This document shows, one piece after another, positions 1 to 7,412 of a stretch of 64,000 nucleotides of DNA. The position numbers and the translations under genes are program-made. The notes below the pieces were generated by a model. That model saw only the letters and a list, made by a program, of their open reading frames with translations. It was not told the DNA's origin and searched no databases. The stretch is from Streptomyces mirabilis (lineage in GTDB: Bacteria > Actinomycetota > Actinomycetes > Streptomycetales > Streptomycetaceae). The stretch spans positions 5,208,001-5,272,000 of the forward strand of contig NZ_JBCJKP010000001.1 in assembly GCF_039503195.1 (NCBI RefSeq), read 5' to 3'. The first letter of the stretch is position 1. Each line of letters opens with the position of its first letter.

Positions 1-36
1 AAGAACGGGCCCGACGACGAGCCCGATGCACAGCCC

Positions 37-83
37 CCGCCCCAACCGGGCAGCCCCGCGGGGGCCCCACCCGGTTGGGGCGG
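37..83. terminator. Strong inverted repeat at window start
   Basis: A 14-bp perfect stem (arms 37-50 and 70-83) encloses a GC-rich loop. It probably terminates a gene lying left of the window. No gene is visible in positions 1-390. Confidence 0.55.
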
Positions 84-85
84 CG

Positions 86-197
86 GCCCCGCAGGGGTCG
101 GGCACGCTGCCCCGCAGGTGACCAGAGCTCAGCCCCGCAGGGGTCGGGGGCTCGACCCAGCAGGGTCAGACGCACAGCCCCCAGGTGACCGGAGCTC
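86..197. repeat. Short interleaved direct repeats
   Basis: GCCCCGCAGGGGTCGG occurs at 86-101 and 132-147. CAGGTGACC(A/G)GAGCTC occurs at 115-130 and 182-197. The two families alternate, so this looks like a duplicated intergenic block. No coding content is evident. Confidence 0.6.
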
Positions 198-331
198 GCC
201 CCCCGCCGCGCGGAGGTCACGCTCCGTCGGCCCACAGCGGCTTCATCGCCGCGTACGCCGCCCACCAGCAGATTTTACATTCGCCAATACTTGCCTTTGC
301 CATCTTTTTAGTCCAACGGCAGCGATATCGT

Positions 332-373
332 TTGCCTGCAGCAACCAACTGGATTTATGGTTGCCCCAAGCAA
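332..373. promoter_or_regulatory. Paired TTGC-N5-GCAA operator upstream of marR
   Basis: Two copies of the palindrome TTGC-N5-GCAA lie at 332-344 and 361-373, with starts 29 bp apart, just before the ribosome binding site (AGGAGG, 381-386) of the MarR gene. The surrounding 270-390 stretch is unusually AT-rich for this chromosome, as expected for a promoter. Autoregulation by the MarR protein is an inference from position and symmetry. Confidence 0.6.
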
Positions 374-390
374 CGAATACAGGAGGTGTG

Positions 391-882
391 ATGGCCGAGC
401 AGGCGCAGTACGAGGAATTGGCTCGTCAGCTCAGTGCCGTCGGTGCCGTGAAGCGGGAGCTCGGGCGGATCCTGCCGCACGACTGCCCCGCGGGCTCCGC
501 CGCCGTACTGACCCTCCTCGGCCGGCACGGCGACATGCGGATGAGCAGGCTCGCCGAGCTGCTCGCCGTGGACATGTCCGTGACCAGCCGCCACGTCGCC
601 CACGTCGCCGACCGGGGCTGGATCGAACGCCTCCCCGACCCCGCCGACAAACGCTCCCGCATCCTGCGCCTCACCGACGCGGGACGCGAGCAGCTCACCG
701 AACTCTCCCGCCGCTCCTCTCGGCTGTTCGCCGACCGGCTGAGCGACTGGTCCGACCACGAGGTCGGCCTGCTCATCCACCTGATGGGCCGGCTGCGCGA
801 GAGCTTCGGCGACTGCCGTGCCGTACCCCGGCCGCCCTACGTGCCGGAAGCAAGCGAACTGACCACCCGTACACCCGCATAA
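391..882 (+). CDS. MarR-family transcriptional regulator
   Basis: 163-residue winged-helix regulator. The ATG at 391 is chosen because AGGAGG sits 5 bases upstream, although the frame is open further up. Residues about 30-100 give the MarR core: a recognition-helix region around MSVTSRHVAHVADRGWIER followed by the wing (DPADKRSRILRLTDAG). It ends 19 bp before the MFS pump, so the two are almost certainly co-transcribed. The expected role is ligand-relieved repression of the pump, acting at the paired palindromes just upstream. The inducer cannot be predicted. Family assignment is firm. Confidence 0.93.
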   Translation: MAEQAQYEELARQLSAVGAVKRELGRILPHDCPAGSAAVLTLLGRHGDMRMSRLAELLAVDMSVTSRHVAHVADRGWIERLPDPADKRSRILRLTDAGREQLTELSRRSSRLFADRLSDWSDHEVGLLIHLMGRLRESFGDCRAVPRPPYVPEASELTTRTPA

Positions 883-901
883 GAGCAAGAGAAGGAAGCC
901 C

Positions 902-3433
902 ATGGCAACGACCACACCAGCCGGTGTGCGGGCTCACGCCAAGCACGGAGGTGCACCCTCCGACGGCGCTCCGATGACACATCGTCAGATCATGGAGGCC
1001 CTCTCCGGGCTGCTGCTCGGTATGTTCGTCGCGATCCTGTCGTCGACGATCGTCACCAACGCCCTGCCCGAGATCATCGGCGACCTGGGCGGCGGTCAGT
1101 CCGCCTACACCTGGGTCGTCACGGCCTCGCTGCTGGCCATGACCGCGACCACGCCTCTGTGGGGCAAGCTCTCCGACCTGTACAGCAAGAAGGCGCTCGT
1201 ACAGATAGCCCTCGTCATATACGTGCTGGGATCGGCCGCCGCCGGTCTGTCCCAGAACCCCGGCATGCTCATCGCATGCCGCGTGGTCCAGGGCGTCGGC
1301 GTCGGCGGTCTGTCCGCCCTCGCCCAGATCGTCATGGCCGCGATGATCTCCCCGCGTGAGCGCGGCCGTTACTCCGGCTACCTCGGCGCGACCTTCGCTG
1401 TCGCAACCGTCGGCGGCCCGCTGCTCGGCGGTGTCATCACCGACACCTCGTGGCTCGGCTGGCGCTGGTGCTTCTACGTCGGCGTGCCGTTCGCGATCAT
1501 CGCGCTGATCGTGCTGCAGAAGACCCTGCACCTGCCCACCGTGAGGCGGGACGTGAAGGTCGACTGGGGCGGCGCGTTCTTCATCTCCGCCGCGGTCTCG
1601 CTGCTGCTGGTCTGGGTCACCTTCGCCGGTGACAAGTACGACTGGGTGTCGGGGCAGACGTACGCGATGGTCGGAGGCGCGATCGTCCTCGGCCTGCTGT
1701 TCGTGCTCGTCGAGTCCAAGGCGAGCGAACCCATCATCCCGCTGCGGCTGTTCCGCAACCGCACCATCACCCTTTCCTCCCTCGCCTCGCTCTTCGTCGG
1801 CGTCGCGATGTTCACCGGCACCGTCTTCTTCAGCCAGTACTTCCAGCTGGCCCGTGACAAGTCCCCGACGATGTCGGGCGTCATGACCATCCCGATGATC
1901 GGCGGCCTGTTCATCGCCTCCACGGTCTCCGGCCAGGTCATCACCAAGACCGGCCGGTGGAAGTACTGGCTGGTCAGCGGCACCGTCTTGATCACCGCGG
2001 GCCTGGGCCTGCTGGGCACCATCCGCTACGACACGACCTACTGGCACGTCGCGATCTTCATGGCGCTGCTCGGTCTCGGCGTCGGCATGACGATGCAGAA
2101 CCTGGTGCTGTCCACGCAGAACCAGGTGGCCCCGTCCGACCTCGGCTCGGCCAGCTCCACGGTGACGTTCTTCCGCTCCCTCGGCGGTGCGATCGGCGTC
2201 TCCGCGCTCGGCGCGATCATGTCCACCCGGATCACCGACTACGTCAAGGACGGCCTGACCGGCATCGACCCCAAGTACGCGGCCGCCGCGTCCGGCTCCG
2301 GCTCCGGCACCATCCCGAACATGGACGCGCTGCCCGCCCCGCTGCGCACCGTCCTGGAGAGCGCCTACGGTCACGGCATCGCGGACGTCTTCATGATCGG
2401 CTCCGCCCTGGCACTGCTCGCCTTCCTCATCGTCCTGTTCATCAAGGAGGTCCCGCTGCGGACCTCGGGCGCGCTGGCCCAGGCCGCGGAGGCGAAGGCG
2501 GAGGCCACCGAGCCGACGGCTACGGCCACCGCCGAGGCACCCGCCGCCGACGAGAGGATTCCGAGCTGGGCGGCCGTCGCCGAGACGAGCCTCGCGGCCG
2601 GACCCGAGGGCACGCAGCGGCTCGCCGCCGTCGCCACCGCGACACGGGAGAGCGCACCGCTGCCCGCCTCCGGCGGCGTAGCGGTCCGCGGTCACGTCCG
2701 CGGCGCCGAGAGCGCCCCCGTCCCGCAGGCCGCGGTCACGCTGATCTCGCTCGCGGGACGGCAGCTGGGCCGGTCGGTCGCGCAGGCCGACGGCTTCTAC
2801 ACGGTGGACGCTCCCGGCACGGGCTCGTACGTCCTGATCGCCTCCGCCGACGGTTTCCAGCCGCAGGCCTCGACGATCACCGTGAACGACGAGCCGGTGG
2901 CGTACGACATCCTGCTGAGCGGCACGAGCGGGCTGAGCGGACTCGTCCGGGCCGCCGGGACCGGCACCCCGGTCAAGGACGCCATGGTGATCGTGACCGA
3001 CGTCCGCGGTGACGTGCTGGCCACCGGGACCACCGGTGAGCAGGGCCAGTTCACCTTCGCCGAACTGGTTCCGGGTCCGGTGACCATCGCGGTGAACGCG
3101 GCCGGCCACCGCCCGCAGGCCCTCACCGTCGAGGTCGGCGGCGCCGGGGTCACCCGGGTCGAGGTCGAGCTCAGCGCGGGCGCCCAGCTCCAGGGCGTCG
3201 TACGGGCCCCCGGCGGCCCCCTGGGCGACGCCCGGGTCACGCTGGTCGACGCGGCCGGCAACGTGATCGGCACCGCCAGGACCGGCACGGACGGCGCGTA
3301 CGCCTTCACCGACCTGGACGGCGGCGAGTACACCGTCATCGCGACGGGTTACCCCCCGGTCGCGACGGCTCTCACGGTCACCGGCCGTGGCGTCGACGAC
3401 CACGACATCACCCTCGCCCACCCCGGCGAGTAG
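902..3433 (+). CDS. DHA2 (EmrB/QacA) MFS exporter with three C-terminal carboxypeptidase-regulatory-like domains
   Basis: 843-residue protein. Residues about 30-515 form a 14-helix drug:H+ antiporter with the family signatures (for example GKLSDLYSKK after helix 2 and ACRVVQGVGVGG). After an Ala/Glu-rich linker (about 520-585) come three tandem beta-sandwich repeats of the carboxypeptidase-regulatory type, at about 590-675, 676-758 and 759-843. Each has a G.V....G.P...A.V.L...G pattern followed by a DG.Y.F....G.Y.... pattern. Ordinary DHA2 pumps end near 500 residues. A 14-helix pump puts both ends in the cytoplasm, so these usually exported domains would be cytoplasmic. It sits between a MarR gene and a YceI gene carrying the same domain. 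Confidence 0.92.
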   Translation: MATTTPAGVRAHAKHGGAPSDGAPMTHRQIMEALSGLLLGMFVAILSSTIVTNALPEIIGDLGGGQSAYTWVVTASLLAMTATTPLWGKLSDLYSKKALVQIALVIYVLGSAAAGLSQNPGMLIACRVVQGVGVGGLSALAQIVMAAMISPRERGRYSGYLGATFAVATVGGPLLGGVITDTSWLGWRWCFYVGVPFAIIALIVLQKTLHLPTVRRDVKVDWGGAFFISAAVSLLLVWVTFAGDKYDWVSGQTYAMVGGAIVLGLLFVLVESKASEPIIPLRLFRNRTITLSSLASLFVGVAMFTGTVFFSQYFQLARDKSPTMSGVMTIPMIGGLFIASTVSGQVITKTGRWKYWLVSGTVLITAGLGLLGTIRYDTTYWHVAIFMALLGLGVGMTMQNLVLSTQNQVAPSDLGSASSTVTFFRSLGGAIGVSALGAIMSTRITDYVKDGLTGIDPKYAAAASGSGSGTIPNMDALPAPLRTVLESAYGHGIADVFMIGSALALLAFLIVLFIKEVPLRTSGALAQAAEAKAEATEPTATATAEAPAADERIPSWAAVAETSLAAGPEGTQRLAAVATATRESAPLPASGGVAVRGHVRGAESAPVPQAAVTLISLAGRQLGRSVAQADGFYTVDAPGTGSYVLIASADGFQPQASTITVNDEPVAYDILLSGTSGLSGLVRAAGTGTPVKDAMVIVTDVRGDVLATGTTGEQGQFTFAELVPGPVTIAVNAAGHRPQALTVEVGGAGVTRVEVELSAGAQLQGVVRAPGGPLGDARVTLVDAAGNVIGTARTGTDGAYAFTDLDGGEYTVIATGYPPVATALTVTGRGVDDHDITLAHPGE

Positions 3434-3441
3434 TTGATACC

Positions 3442-3495
3442 CCGGCCCGTGGGGACGCGCGCGCTCTGAGCGGAGGTGCGCCCCCCACGGGCCGG
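3442..3495 (+). terminator. Hairpin between MFS and YceI genes
   Basis: Arms 3442-3454 and 3483-3495 form a perfect 13-bp stem just after the pump stop codon. It may attenuate read-through into the YceI gene rather than separate the two completely. Confidence 0.6.
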
Positions 3496-3539
3496 TTTCA
3501 TGGCGACCGATTTTTAGTGTTTTGCAGGGAGAAAACGGG

Positions 3540-4361
3540 ATGGGACTGACCGCACGGATTCGCACGCGGGACGGATGGGCCGTGTCGCACGCGGTCGTCA
3601 CGGTGACCGACATGACCGGGACGCAGGTGCTGCGCGCCGAGGCCGACGCCGAAGGCGCCGTGCACGACCCGACCCCCCTCACGCCCGGCGCGTACACCGT
3701 GATCGTGACCGCGGTCGGGTACGCGCCCGCCGCCTCCAGCGCGATCGTGACGGCGAGCGGCCGGGCCGAGATCGGCAATGTGACCCTCGCCCGCCAGGGC
3801 GGCAACGAACTGCCGCCGCCCGGACCCTGGACCGTCGACCCGGCGCACTCCTCCGTCGGCGCCGTCGCGCAGCACCTGGGCATCTCCAGCGTGCACGGCC
3901 GTTTCACGGACTTCTCCGCGACGATCGAGATCGCCCCGGACGACGTGTCCAAGTCCCGTGTCGAGGCCGTGATCACCGCGGCCTCGATCGACACCGGCAA
4001 CGGCATGCGCGACGGCCACCTGAAGTCCCCCGACTTCCTCGACGTCGAGACGTACCCGCGGATCACCTACCGCTCGACCGGCCTGACCCCGGCCGGCTCC
4101 GACCGCTGGACCGTCCACGGCGAACTCACCATGCGCGGCATCGCCCGCCCGGTCGACCTGGACCTCGCCTACCTGGGCACGGGCGGGGACCCCTGGGGCG
4201 GCACGCGGGCCGCCTTCCGGGCGACGACCGAACTCCACCGCGAGGACTTCGCCATGAACTACAACCAGGTCATCCAGGCAGGCATCTCGGCGATCGGCAG
4301 CACGCTGAAGGTGGAGTTGGACGTCCAGGCGGTGCAAGGCGTGCCACTCCCGCAGGCGTGA
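3540..4361 (+). CDS. YceI-family protein with N-terminal carboxypeptidase-regulatory-like domain
   Basis: 273 residues. Residues 1-92 are one carboxypeptidase-regulatory-like repeat, close in pattern to those on the pump upstream. Residues about 97-270 are a YceI domain, a lipocalin-like barrel that binds polyisoprenoids in known members, with the family features WTVDPAHSSV near its start and the FTDFSATIEI and DFLDVETYPRITYRS strands. The ATG at 3540 is preferred over a TTG at 3522 because GGGAG lies at suitable spacing. No signal peptide is visible, unlike the periplasmic YceI of Gram-negatives, so the product is probably cytoplasmic. Shared domains and position suggest it works with the MarR-controlled pump. 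Confidence 0.9.
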   Translation: MGLTARIRTRDGWAVSHAVVTVTDMTGTQVLRAEADAEGAVHDPTPLTPGAYTVIVTAVGYAPAASSAIVTASGRAEIGNVTLARQGGNELPPPGPWTVDPAHSSVGAVAQHLGISSVHGRFTDFSATIEIAPDDVSKSRVEAVITAASIDTGNGMRDGHLKSPDFLDVETYPRITYRSTGLTPAGSDRWTVHGELTMRGIARPVDLDLAYLGTGGDPWGGTRAAFRATTELHREDFAMNYNQVIQAGISAIGSTLKVELDVQAVQGVPLPQA

Positions 4362-4389
4362 GGTGAGCGCACCTTCCCGGCGGGCAGCC

Positions 4390-4395
4390 TAGGCT
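4390..4395 (+). promoter_or_regulatory. TAGGCT -10 box, leaderless start
   Basis: TAGGCT ends 7 bases before the ATG at 4403, and no Shine-Dalgarno sequence is present. Transcription would begin at or next to the start codon, a common Streptomyces arrangement. Confidence 0.6.
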
Positions 4396-4402
4396 GACTC
4401 AC

Positions 4403-4909
4403 ATGGCACCGAACATCGCTACGAACACCGCCGTGTCCCTGGACGAACTGCTCGACTTCGTACGCCCCCGCCACCGCGCCATCCTGCTGACCCGGAGGGC
4501 GGACGGCAGCCCCCAGGGCTCCCCCCTGACCTGCGGGGTCGACGACGCCGGGCGGATCGTCGTCTCGACCTACCCCGAACGCGCGAAGACCCGTAACGCC
4601 AAGCGGGACGAGCGGGTCAGCCTGATCGTGCTGAGCGACGAGTGGAACGGACCCTGGGTCCAGATCGACGGCACGGCCGAGGTCGTCGACTCCCCCGAAT
4701 CCGTCGAGCCGCTCGTCGAGTACTACCGGAACATCGCGGGCGAACACCCGGACTGGGACGAGTACCGGGAGGCCATGCTCAAGCAGGGCAAGTCGATCAT
4801 CCGGGTCACGCCGGTGAAGTGGGGACCGGTCGCGACGGGCGGCTTCCCGGCCCGGCTGTCCCCCAGGAGTAGCCCGGGAACGGCCGAGAAGGAGCGGGGC
4901 AGGCCCTAA
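4403..4909 (+). CDS. PPOX-class F420-dependent oxidoreductase
   Basis: 168 residues forming a split beta-barrel flavin-fold enzyme. The F420-dependent pyridoxamine-oxidase-like pattern is clear: RHRAILLTRRADGSPQGSPL at the N-terminal strand pair, VVSTYPERAKTRNAKRDERV for cofactor contacts, then WVQIDGTAEVVD. Such enzymes reduce substrates with F420H2; the natural substrate here is unknown. The gene appears leaderless. It is convergent with the TetR gene, and the two stop codons share the bases CTAA (4906-4909), so the 3' ends overlap. Confidence 0.88.
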   Translation: MAPNIATNTAVSLDELLDFVRPRHRAILLTRRADGSPQGSPLTCGVDDAGRIVVSTYPERAKTRNAKRDERVSLIVLSDEWNGPWVQIDGTAEVVDSPESVEPLVEYYRNIAGEHPDWDEYREAMLKQGKSIIRVTPVKWGPVATGGFPARLSPRSSPGTAEKERGRP

Positions 4910-5679
4910 CCCCGGGCGACCATCGTCTCGATCCCCGCGATCAGCGTTTCCAGCGCGAACGTGAAGTCCCGCTCCCGCATCTCCTCGACCGTGTCACCGC
5001 CGCGGGCCTCCATGAGGTCCGCGGCGTTCTCGAAGTTGGCGGAGAACTGCGGCTGTTCGCCGATCGTGCTCATGGCCTGACGGAAGTACTCGTCCTGGGT
5101 CATCCCCGCCGAGGCGCAGCGCTGCACGAAGTGGCCCTCGATGGTGCCGAACCCGTACACGAACTGGAAGACCGCCGAGAGCGCGCCCATCTGGCCGTGC
5201 CGGGGCAGGCCGGTGTTGCGGATCACCTGCTGGACGCAGAGCGAGAAGGCCATGGAGTGCGGGCCGATGTTCAGGAAGGTCCCGATCAGCGGGGACACCC
5301 AGGGGTGGCGGACCAGCAGCGCGCGATAGCCGGTGGCGAGGGAGCGGAGCTGGTCGCGCCAGTCCTCGCCCGACTCCGCGTCGGGCAGCTCCAGTTCGCC
5401 GAAGACCGCGTCGAGGGCGAGCTCCAGCAGGTCGTCCTTGGTGTCGACGTACCAGTACACGGACATCGCGGTGACGTTCAGCTCGGCGGCCAGCCGGCGC
5501 ATGGAGAACTTCGCCATGCCCTCGGCATCCAGCAGCCGTACGGTGACCTCGGTGATCCGGTCCCGGTCGAGCCCCGACGGCTGCCCGCCCCCGCGCGCCG
5601 CAGCGCCCCGGGGAGCCTTGCCCTCCAGCCAGACACTGGTCCGCCCCGGACGCTCGGCACGGTCGGCTGCCCTCACCAT
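4906..5679 (-). CDS. TetR-family regulator (TetR_C_1 type)
   Basis: 257 residues from the ATG at 5679. The open frame extends upstream but has no better start. The N-terminal tail (about 35 residues) is followed by a helix-turn-helix with FSMRRLAAELNVTAMSVYWY, typical of TetR. The remainder is a helical ligand domain resembling the tetracycline-repressor C-terminal class. It lies 79 bp downstream of, and in the same orientation as, the DHA2 pump gene that it presumably represses. The likely operator is the inverted GYTGTAC motif at the pump start. Confidence 0.9.
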   Translation of the reverse strand: MVRAADRAERPGRTSVWLEGKAPRGAAARGGGQPSGLDRDRITEVTVRLLDAEGMAKFSMRRLAAELNVTAMSVYWYVDTKDDLLELALDAVFGELELPDAESGEDWRDQLRSLATGYRALLVRHPWVSPLIGTFLNIGPHSMAFSLCVQQVIRNTGLPRHGQMGALSAVFQFVYGFGTIEGHFVQRCASAGMTQDEYFRQAMSTIGEQPQFSANFENAADLMEARGGDTVEEMRERDFTFALETLIAGIETMVARG

Positions 5680-5695
5680 GGCGCACCTTCCTCGG

Positions 5696-5740
5696 GACTC
5701 GAAACTCGAGACTCGAAACTCACAACTGATGACTCGGAAC
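5696..5740. repeat. Direct repeats between pump and TetR genes
   Basis: GACTCGAAACTC occurs at 5696-5707 and 5710-5721 (period 14), with a weaker third copy GACTCGGAAC at 5731-5740. They fill the leader of the TetR gene and could be regulatory. Confidence 0.55.
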
Positions 5741-5758
5741 CCTGATGCTAAGCGGGCG

Positions 5759-7300
5759 CTACGCCGACACCGCCATCGCGGAGTCTGCCCTCTCCGCACG
5801 TCGTAGCAACGCCGCGGCCAGCAGTCCACCGAGAAGGACGGCCACCGCGCCCACCAGTTGGCTGGTCTCCAACCCCGACGAGAACGCGTCCGTGATCCGC
5901 CCGCGCTCCTCCTCCGAACCCGCCGAGGCCAGCGCGGCCGGGAGCGAGGCCGCCGCCACCGGAATCAGCGCCGCGAACCGGGAGTTGAGGATCGCCCCGA
6001 GGACCGCCACGCCGAGGCCGTTGCCGAACTCGGCGAGCGTGCCGTTGATGCCCGCGCCCACGCCCGCCTTCTCCGGCGGAATCGCGCTCATGACGGCGTG
6101 TGCCATGGCCGGGTTGGCCACGGCGGCGCCCGCGCCGATCAGCAACAGCCCGAGCAGTGTGTCGCCGTACCCGTGCGCGGCGAGCGTGGCGATCGACACC
6201 AACCCGGCCGACATCAGCGTCATGCCGAGCGCGATCGACACCGGAGTGCCGAGTCTCGCCGTCCACTTCGCCGAGAGGCCGGAGAAGTTCAGCGCCACGA
6301 CCGCGAGCGCGAGCGGCGCCGTACGCAGTCCGGCTTCCAGGGGGCCGTATCCCAGGACGAATTGGAGGTGCTGGGTGAGGAGGAAGAGGGCACCACCCAT
6401 GCCGAAGGTGATGAGGACGGCTCCCGCCACGGCTCCCGTGAAGCGCCGGTCGCGGAAGAAGTGCAGGTCGAGCATGGGGTACGGGATGCGGCTCTCCCAG
6501 TACGCGAAGGCGGCCAGCACCAGCACGGCGACCGCGTCCGTGGCCAGGACCCGGCCCGACGTCCAGCCGTGTTCGGGGCCGGAGATGATCGCGTACACGA
6601 GTGCGGTCATACCGATCGTGGAAAGCAGCGCTCCCAGGAGGTCGGGACGGTCCCCGCGCGGACTCTTCGACTCCGGTACGAGGGCCACCACCGCGGCGAG
6701 GCCCAGGGCCACCACCGGCAGGTTGACCAGGAAGATCGCGCCCCACCAGAAGTGGTTCAGTATGAAGCCGCCGAGGAGCGGCCCGGCCGCGAAGCCGAGG
6801 GCGTTGACGGCGCTCCAGATGCCGATGGCCTTCGGGTGCTCCGCGGGGGTGAAGACCTGCATGGCGACGGCGAGCGTGGTGGTCAGCAGGAGCGCGCCGC
6901 CGACGCCCATCCCGGCCCGTGCGGCGATCAACTGGCCCGTGGAGTCGGCGAGTCCGGCCACCACCGAGCCGATCCCGAAGAGGACCAGACCCGCGATCAG
7001 CATCTTCTTGCGGCCGTAGCGGTCGGCCGCGCTGCCCGCCGTGAGCAGCAGCCCGGACTGCACCAGCGAGTACGCGTTGATCATCCACTGGATGTCGGAG
7101 GTGGCCGCGCCCAGCTCCCGGGTGAGGGAGGGGATCGCGACGTTCAGGACGGTGTTGTCGAGCAGCACGGTCAGTTGGGCGAGGCAGATGACGCCGAGGA
7201 TCAGCCAGCGTTGGGGGTGGCCTTGCGGCTGGTCCTCGAGGGTCCTGGGGGAGTCGTCGACATGCTGTACACCGTAGAACAGCTCCCATACAGCGTACAA
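5759..7300 (-). CDS. DHA2-family MFS multidrug exporter
   Basis: 513 residues from a TTG at 7300, which has GGAG 7 bases upstream. A start further in cannot be excluded, because TTGTAC and TACGGT, 18 bases apart, could be a promoter inside this 5' end. The 14-helix DHA2 pattern is complete: LDNTVLNVAIPSL in helix 1, GSAADRYGRKKMLIAGL between helices 2 and 3, and the antiporter motif around GPLLGGFILNHFWWGAIFLV. It is an efflux pump driven by proton exchange. The co-oriented TetR gene follows. Unlike the pump at 902, it has no extra C-terminal domain. Confidence 0.92.
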   Translation of the reverse strand: MYAVWELFYGVQHVDDSPRTLEDQPQGHPQRWLILGVICLAQLTVLLDNTVLNVAIPSLTRELGAATSDIQWMINAYSLVQSGLLLTAGSAADRYGRKKMLIAGLVLFGIGSVVAGLADSTGQLIAARAGMGVGGALLLTTTLAVAMQVFTPAEHPKAIGIWSAVNALGFAAGPLLGGFILNHFWWGAIFLVNLPVVALGLAAVVALVPESKSPRGDRPDLLGALLSTIGMTALVYAIISGPEHGWTSGRVLATDAVAVLVLAAFAYWESRIPYPMLDLHFFRDRRFTGAVAGAVLITFGMGGALFLLTQHLQFVLGYGPLEAGLRTAPLALAVVALNFSGLSAKWTARLGTPVSIALGMTLMSAGLVSIATLAAHGYGDTLLGLLLIGAGAAVANPAMAHAVMSAIPPEKAGVGAGINGTLAEFGNGLGVAVLGAILNSRFAALIPVAAASLPAALASAGSEEERGRITDAFSSGLETSQLVGAVAVLLGGLLAAALLRRAERADSAMAVSA

Positions 7301-7302
7301 CG
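7264..7302. promoter_or_regulatory. Inverted GYTGTACRCYGTA operator at pump start
   Basis: GCTGTACACCGTA lies on the plus strand at 7264-7276. GTTGTACGCTGTA lies on the minus strand, read from 7302 down to 7290. Together they form an inverted pair around the start of the pump gene, a likely TetR-type operator. Confidence 0.55.
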
Positions 7303-7350
7303 CAGTTCTCCGGGCGTACGAAAAGGGCGTACGAGCGGGGCGTACGAAAA

Positions 7351-7390
7351 GGGCGGTGGCCCGGAGCTGGATCGCTCCGGGCCACCGCCC
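7351..7390 (-). terminator. Terminator of the glycosyltransferase operon
   Basis: Perfect 17-bp stem (7351-7367 and 7374-7390) with a 6-base loop, 23 bp past the stop of the GT39-type gene. Confidence 0.85.
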
Positions 7391-7412
7391 TGCGTGCAGG
7401 ACCTGCTGCCAG

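Noticed and set aside
773..4066. 1097-codon open frame on the minus strand opposite the pump and YceI genes
   Set aside because: High-GC shadow frame of the plus-strand genes; composition is repetitive Arg/Gly/Asp with no domain.
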